NCBI GenBank assembly: GCA_009782405.1
Contig: WRJC01000080.1
Location: forward strand, 1-11,822
Direction of reading: 5' to 3'
Source of the DNA: Oscillospiraceae bacterium
GTDB lineage: Bacteria > Bacillota_A > Clostridia > Oscillospirales > WRJC01
DNA: 11,822 nt
Below, piece after piece: positions 9,442 through 11,822 of the stretch (position 1 is its first letter; each line of letters starts with the position of its first letter). Below the pieces are notes generated by a model, which searched no databases, was not told where the DNA came from, and worked only from the letters and a program-made list of their open reading frames with translations. Made by a program: the position numbers and the translations under genes.

Positions 9442-10351
9442 AAAGGACGATGCGAAAGCGATATTATCAGCGTTAAATATGCCCCCGGCGCAACAGAGCG
9501 ATATTTGCTGTTACGCTCTACTTGCTATGGGTTCGATTACAAATCAAATTGAATGGGCATCTTCAAAAAATGATTGGATACGGATTCACGATATAATGCA
9601 ATTTATTGACTTGTCCTTTGGTGTGAGATATGCTGAAAATAGCAGAGAAACATTCCGCAAACAAGCAATCCATCATTTTCGCAATGCCGCCATAATTGAA
9701 GATAATGGCAAAGCGACGAACTCTCCAAATTACCGTTATCGGCTAACAGACGAGTTCTTGAAAATGGTAAAAAAGTATGGAAGCGATGAATGGAATAATT
9801 TACTTGAAAATTTTTTTAAAAATCATCCCTCGCTGATGGAGATATATGCATCAAAAAAGAGAATGACAAAAATGCCTGTGCAAATAAATGGGGAAGAAAT
9901 GTCGTTCTCTACAGGGAAGCATAACCAATTGCAAAAATTGATATTAGAAGAATTTGCTCCGCGTTTTGCGCCTTATTCCGAATGTCTTTATGTGGGCGAT
10001 ACAGCTGAAAAAGACTTGTATAAAAACACGGCAAAACTACAACAACTTGGTTTCGCAATTACGCTACATGATAAAATGCCTGACATGGTTCTTTATCGTT
10101 CGGATAAAAATTGGCTCTATTTTATCGAAGCGGTTACGAGCGTCGGGCCGATGAACGCAAAACGAATTACGGAAATTGAAGCAATGACCAAAAAAGTCGT
10201 ATCCGGGAAAATTTATGTGACCGCATTTTTGGATTTCAAAACATTCAAGTCGTTTTCAGAATCTTTGGCATGGGAAACAGAGGTTTGGATCGCCGATTTA
10301 CCGGAGCACATGATACATATGAATGGCGATAATTTTATCGGGCCTCGATAG
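9434..10351 (+). CDS. BsuBI/PstI-family type II restriction endonuclease
   Basis: A 305-residue enzyme expected to cut unmethylated CTGCAG DNA. BsuBI and PstI themselves are about 316-326 residues. The N-terminal half (about 1-135) is helical and fits the DNA-binding helix-turn-helix domain of the family. The C-terminal half (about 155-300) is the catalytic domain. Strong family signatures are YVGDTAEKDLYKN, LHDKMPDMVLY, FIEAVTSVGPMNAKRI, GKIYVTAFLDFKTFKSF, WETEVWIADLPEHMIHMNGD. Candidate metal-binding residues of its PD-(D/E)xK-like core are D217 and E232. The position two after E232 is Val, so the usual Lys must be supplied elsewhere. The start follows GGAGG at 9420-9424, and the gene overlaps the methyltransferase by 8 bases in another frame, favouring coupled expression with the methylase made first. 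No controller (C-protein) gene is seen. The frame is intact and the enzyme is probably active. Confidence 0.94.
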   Translation: MPKKDDAKAILSALNMPPAQQSDICCYALLAMGSITNQIEWASSKNDWIRIHDIMQFIDLSFGVRYAENSRETFRKQAIHHFRNAAIIEDNGKATNSPNYRYRLTDEFLKMVKKYGSDEWNNLLENFFKNHPSLMEIYASKKRMTKMPVQINGEEMSFSTGKHNQLQKLILEEFAPRFAPYSECLYVGDTAEKDLYKNTAKLQQLGFAITLHDKMPDMVLYRSDKNWLYFIEAVTSVGPMNAKRITEIEAMTKKVVSGKIYVTAFLDFKTFKSFSESLAWETEVWIADLPEHMIHMNGDNFIGPR

Positions 10352-10490
10352 ATGAGTATAGAAAAAACATTTGACAAGTTACCATTACGCAGAAGCAAGC
10401 GATTATATAGAAGTAAAAAAAGCGGATAAATTATCGTATATTATGACGGAATTGACGTTTTTCTCTGGGAAACACGAAACAATATGCTGA
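10352..10490 (+). pseudogene. Possible small ORF broken by a one-base shift at a poly-A run
   Basis: An ATG at 10352 directly follows the endonuclease stop and opens a 25-codon frame (MSIEKTFDKLP..., stop at 10427-10429). A second frame, open from 10362 to the TGA at 10488-10490, reads KKHLTSYHYAEASDYIEVKK and on to SGKHETIC and has a more protein-like composition but no start codon. Removing one A from the run of six at 10362-10367 would join them into a 45-residue peptide beginning MSIEKHLTSYHY. I do not recognise it. It could be a decayed small gene, a sequencing indel, or chance. It has no good ribosome binding site of its own. Confidence 0.25.
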
Positions 10491-10509
10491 AACGAAAATC
10501 CGATATAAT
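10491..10509. other. End of the convergent gap, no recognisable element
   Basis: The whole 158-base stretch between the endonuclease stop (10351) and the end of the oppositely oriented flavoprotein gene (10510) is AT-rich. I find no strong GC hairpin with a T-run on either strand, so no intrinsic terminator can be assigned to the convergent transcripts. Confidence 0.4.
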
Positions 10510-11067
10510 CTACATTCTGGCATAGCTCATAATATTTCTGCCTAATATTCTCGCCTGTTCCAATCTGCGCGGTTGACTTAAAATATCACCGGGCTTGTCG
10601 GCAACGGCAGTAACGCCGTTTGTTTCAGCAGGCACGCATAAAGCGCCGCTTGAAAGATAAAAGTTGTAAATTGCGTTTATTACTATAGCTTGTCCTCCGC
10701 CTTGCCCCCTGCCAACTGCAATGGCTCCGCCTAACTTTCCTTTAAGCGAGCCGTTTTTATTCCCATATGTTCGGTCAATAACCGCTTTGAGTTGAGCAGG
10801 CACGTTTCTCCAGTATGCGGGTGCGGAAATTATAATCGCGTCACATTTTTCGTAAGCACGATATATTTCAGCCATATCATCGTTAATACAGCAAGTTTTT
10901 TGCTCAACGCAGGTATCGCAACCTACACACGGTTCGATTCTTTTTTCTGAAAGCAAAATCTTTGTTACATCCCACTTCGCTTCAACAAAAGGCTCTAACG
11001 CAGCGTCTAACAGTATTTCAGAATTTCCGCCTTTGCGTGGCGTTCCAGATATGCCAAGTATGTTCAT
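10510..11067 (-). CDS. Iron-sulfur-flavoprotein-like NAD(P)H-dependent FMN reductase
   Basis: A 185-residue flavodoxin-fold protein predicted to bind FMN and carry electrons, probably as a cytoplasmic redox enzyme. The N-terminal strand and phosphate-binding loop MNILGISGTPRKGGNSEILL are typical of the NADPH-dependent FMN reductase family. A compact cysteine cluster, C47-x2-C50-x2-C53-x5-C59 with an extra C60, matches the CX2CX2CX4-7C pattern of archaeal and clostridial iron-sulfur flavoproteins that hold a 4Fe-4S cluster. DDMAEIYRAYEKCDAIIISAPAYWRNVPAQLKAVIDR is the usual flavin-binding middle section. The start is MNILGIS at 11067, because a GGAG sits 7 bases upstream on the minus strand (11075-11078); a longer frame from 11103 would begin inside the upstream gene. 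It lies 4 bases after the HAD hydrolase gene, so the two form an operon. The electron partner is unknown. Confidence 0.85.
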   Translation of the reverse strand: MNILGISGTPRKGGNSEILLDAALEPFVEAKWDVTKILLSEKRIEPCVGCDTCVEQKTCCINDDMAEIYRAYEKCDAIIISAPAYWRNVPAQLKAVIDRTYGNKNGSLKGKLGGAIAVGRGQGGGQAIVINAIYNFYLSSGALCVPAETNGVTAVADKPGDILSQPRRLEQARILGRNIMSYARM

Positions 11068-11071
11068 ATTT

Positions 11072-11822
11072 TTACTCCGTTGCGGGCAATAAATTTTTTT
11101 CAATGAATTTCGCTACGCCATCATCGTCGCATGAGCCGCAAATATAGTCAGCCGCTTCTTTTGCGTCAGCGACAGCGTTTTCAACGGCAACGCCGATGCC
11201 GCATTTTCCAAGCATTTCTACATCGTTGAAATCGTCGCCAAAAGCTATTATGTCCTGCGGCTCTATATCAGTTATCTTTGAAAGGTATGCAATCGCATTA
11301 AATTTTGAGGCGGATTTATGAGTGATCTGATGCCAATGCTCGCCGTTGTTTGGAAAAACACGCAAGTCGGGATAATTTCGTAAAATATCCAAAATTATCA
11401 TTGAATTGGCGCACTCAACCGATAATTTGCAAATGCTTTCCGTGACGGGGGCAAGGAATTCGTTGTAAACAGGATTCCAGCCCGTATCTTCTGTATAAGT
11501 TGCGCCCCATGTTGAAAAACTGGTATCATTGGTGTAAAGCAGATTGCCGGTTTCAACACATAAACCTGTTATATTCTTGTCCTCGATAATCCGTTTGATA
11601 ATACTTTGCTTCGTATTTTCGGATATAGGAATATTTTTAATCTCTTTTCCTGCATGAGCAATTGTAGCGCCGTTGTTGGCTACGATGTAGCATGAAGAAC
11701 GGTCTATCTGCCATTGTATGGTCGCCCGTTCAGGCCTGGCAGTAGCGAACGCTATTAAAAATCCGCTTTCGCGGCATTTGTGTAAAATAGTCTTTGAGTA
11801 TTCGGATATGGTTTTGTCTTTT
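11072..11822 (-). CDS. Cof-type HAD-IIB family hydrolase, 5' end cut by window
   Basis: Reading the minus strand back from the window end gives one uninterrupted frame of about 249 residues ending at TAA (11074-11072). An internal ATG at 11401 is not the start. The family is the HAD-IIB (Cof/YbiV-like) phosphatases, which hydrolyse small phosphorylated metabolites such as sugar phosphates or flavin mononucleotide. Visible signatures are GFLIAFATARPE (motif II, Thr of ATAR), a cap domain in the middle, the motif III Lys in SASKFNAI, and motif IV IIAFGDDFNDVEMLG with GDDxND acidic residues, then VAVENAVADAKEAADYI. The N-terminal DxDGT nucleophile motif must lie just beyond the window, because family members are about 265-275 residues. 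It is followed by the flavoprotein gene after 4 bases. A flavin-phosphate substrate would be a tempting link but is speculation. Confidence 0.88.
   Translation of the reverse strand, partial: KDKTISEYSKTILHKCRESGFLIAFATARPERATIQWQIDRSSCYIVANNGATIAHAGKEIKNIPISENTKQSIIKRIIEDKNITGLCVETGNLLYTNDTSFSTWGATYTEDTGWNPVYNEFLAPVTESICKLSVECANSMIILDILRNYPDLRVFPNNGEHWHQITHKSASKFNAIAYLSKITDIEPQDIIAFGDDFNDVEMLGKCGIGVAVENAVADAKEAADYICGSCDDDGVAKFIEKNLLPATE
11074..11078 (-). promoter_or_regulatory. Ribosome binding site of the flavoprotein gene
   Basis: GGAGT on the minus strand, 6 bases before the ATG at 11067, overlapping the last codons and stop of the HAD gene. It favours the short start and suggests translational coupling. 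Confidence 0.65.

Noticed and set aside
10421..10475. Weak inverted repeats in the convergent gap as a terminator
   Set aside because: Stems of only 4-5 mostly A/T pairs without a T-run; not distinguishable from chance in AT-rich DNA.
11068..11103. Longer start for the flavoprotein (12 extra residues, MKKIYCPQRSKN)
   Set aside because: The added residues overlap the HAD gene end and precede the conserved N-terminal beta strand. GGAG upstream of 11067 supports the shorter form.
11072..11401. Short 109-residue HAD-like ORF starting at an ATG at 11401
   Set aside because: The same frame stays open to the window end and carries conserved HAD motif II and cap sequence, so the ATG is internal and the gene is partial, not a short protein.

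Overview
The window reads as part of a chromosome, or a metagenome contig, from a Gram-positive anaerobe-like bacterium, most likely Bacillota/Clostridia. That assignment is inferred from strong GGAGG-type ribosome binding sites, a surface protein carrying three SLH repeats, a large cytoplasmic GH2 beta-galactosidase and a BsuBI/PstI-type restriction system. No rRNA or other taxonomic marker is present. The genes are tightly packed and the longest gap is about 160 bases.

Region 1 (1-4951) is a GC-rich sugar-use operon on the + strand. It holds the 3' part of a ThuA-like protein, a LacZ-type GH2 beta-galactosidase (618-3752) and an MFS transporter (3758-4951), separated by 18 and 5 bases. The likely logic is uptake of a galactoside by the MFS carrier and hydrolysis in the cytoplasm. 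Region 2 (4998-6593) is a secreted, SLH-anchored surface protein. It has an N-terminal beta-rich domain, a carboxypeptidase-regulatory-like insert and three SLH repeats.

Region 3 (6594-6703) looks like an ordinary 110-base gap but is a mosaic of three fragments copied from neighbouring genes. Two come from inside the downstream DNA methyltransferase (18 bases exact; 57 of 58 bases). The third is the last 20 bases of the MFS reading frame, reaching into its stop codon. The order and the 3-base microhomology at the methyltransferase/MFS joint fit a tandem duplication followed by deletions. This is the most unusual thing in the window.

Region 4 (6704-7912) is a cytoplasmic protein with an M1-like zinc peptidase core (HELGH) but altered aminopeptidase signatures. 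Region 5 (7948-10351) is an AT-rich type II restriction-modification pair: a gamma-class N6-adenine methyltransferase followed, with an 8-base overlap, by a BsuBI/PstI-family endonuclease (expected site CTGCAG). A possible small frameshifted ORF follows the endonuclease.

Region 6 (10510-11822) runs on the - strand. A Cof-type HAD hydrolase, cut by the window end, is followed 4 bases later by an iron-sulfur-flavoprotein-like FMN reductase. It converges on the restriction genes.
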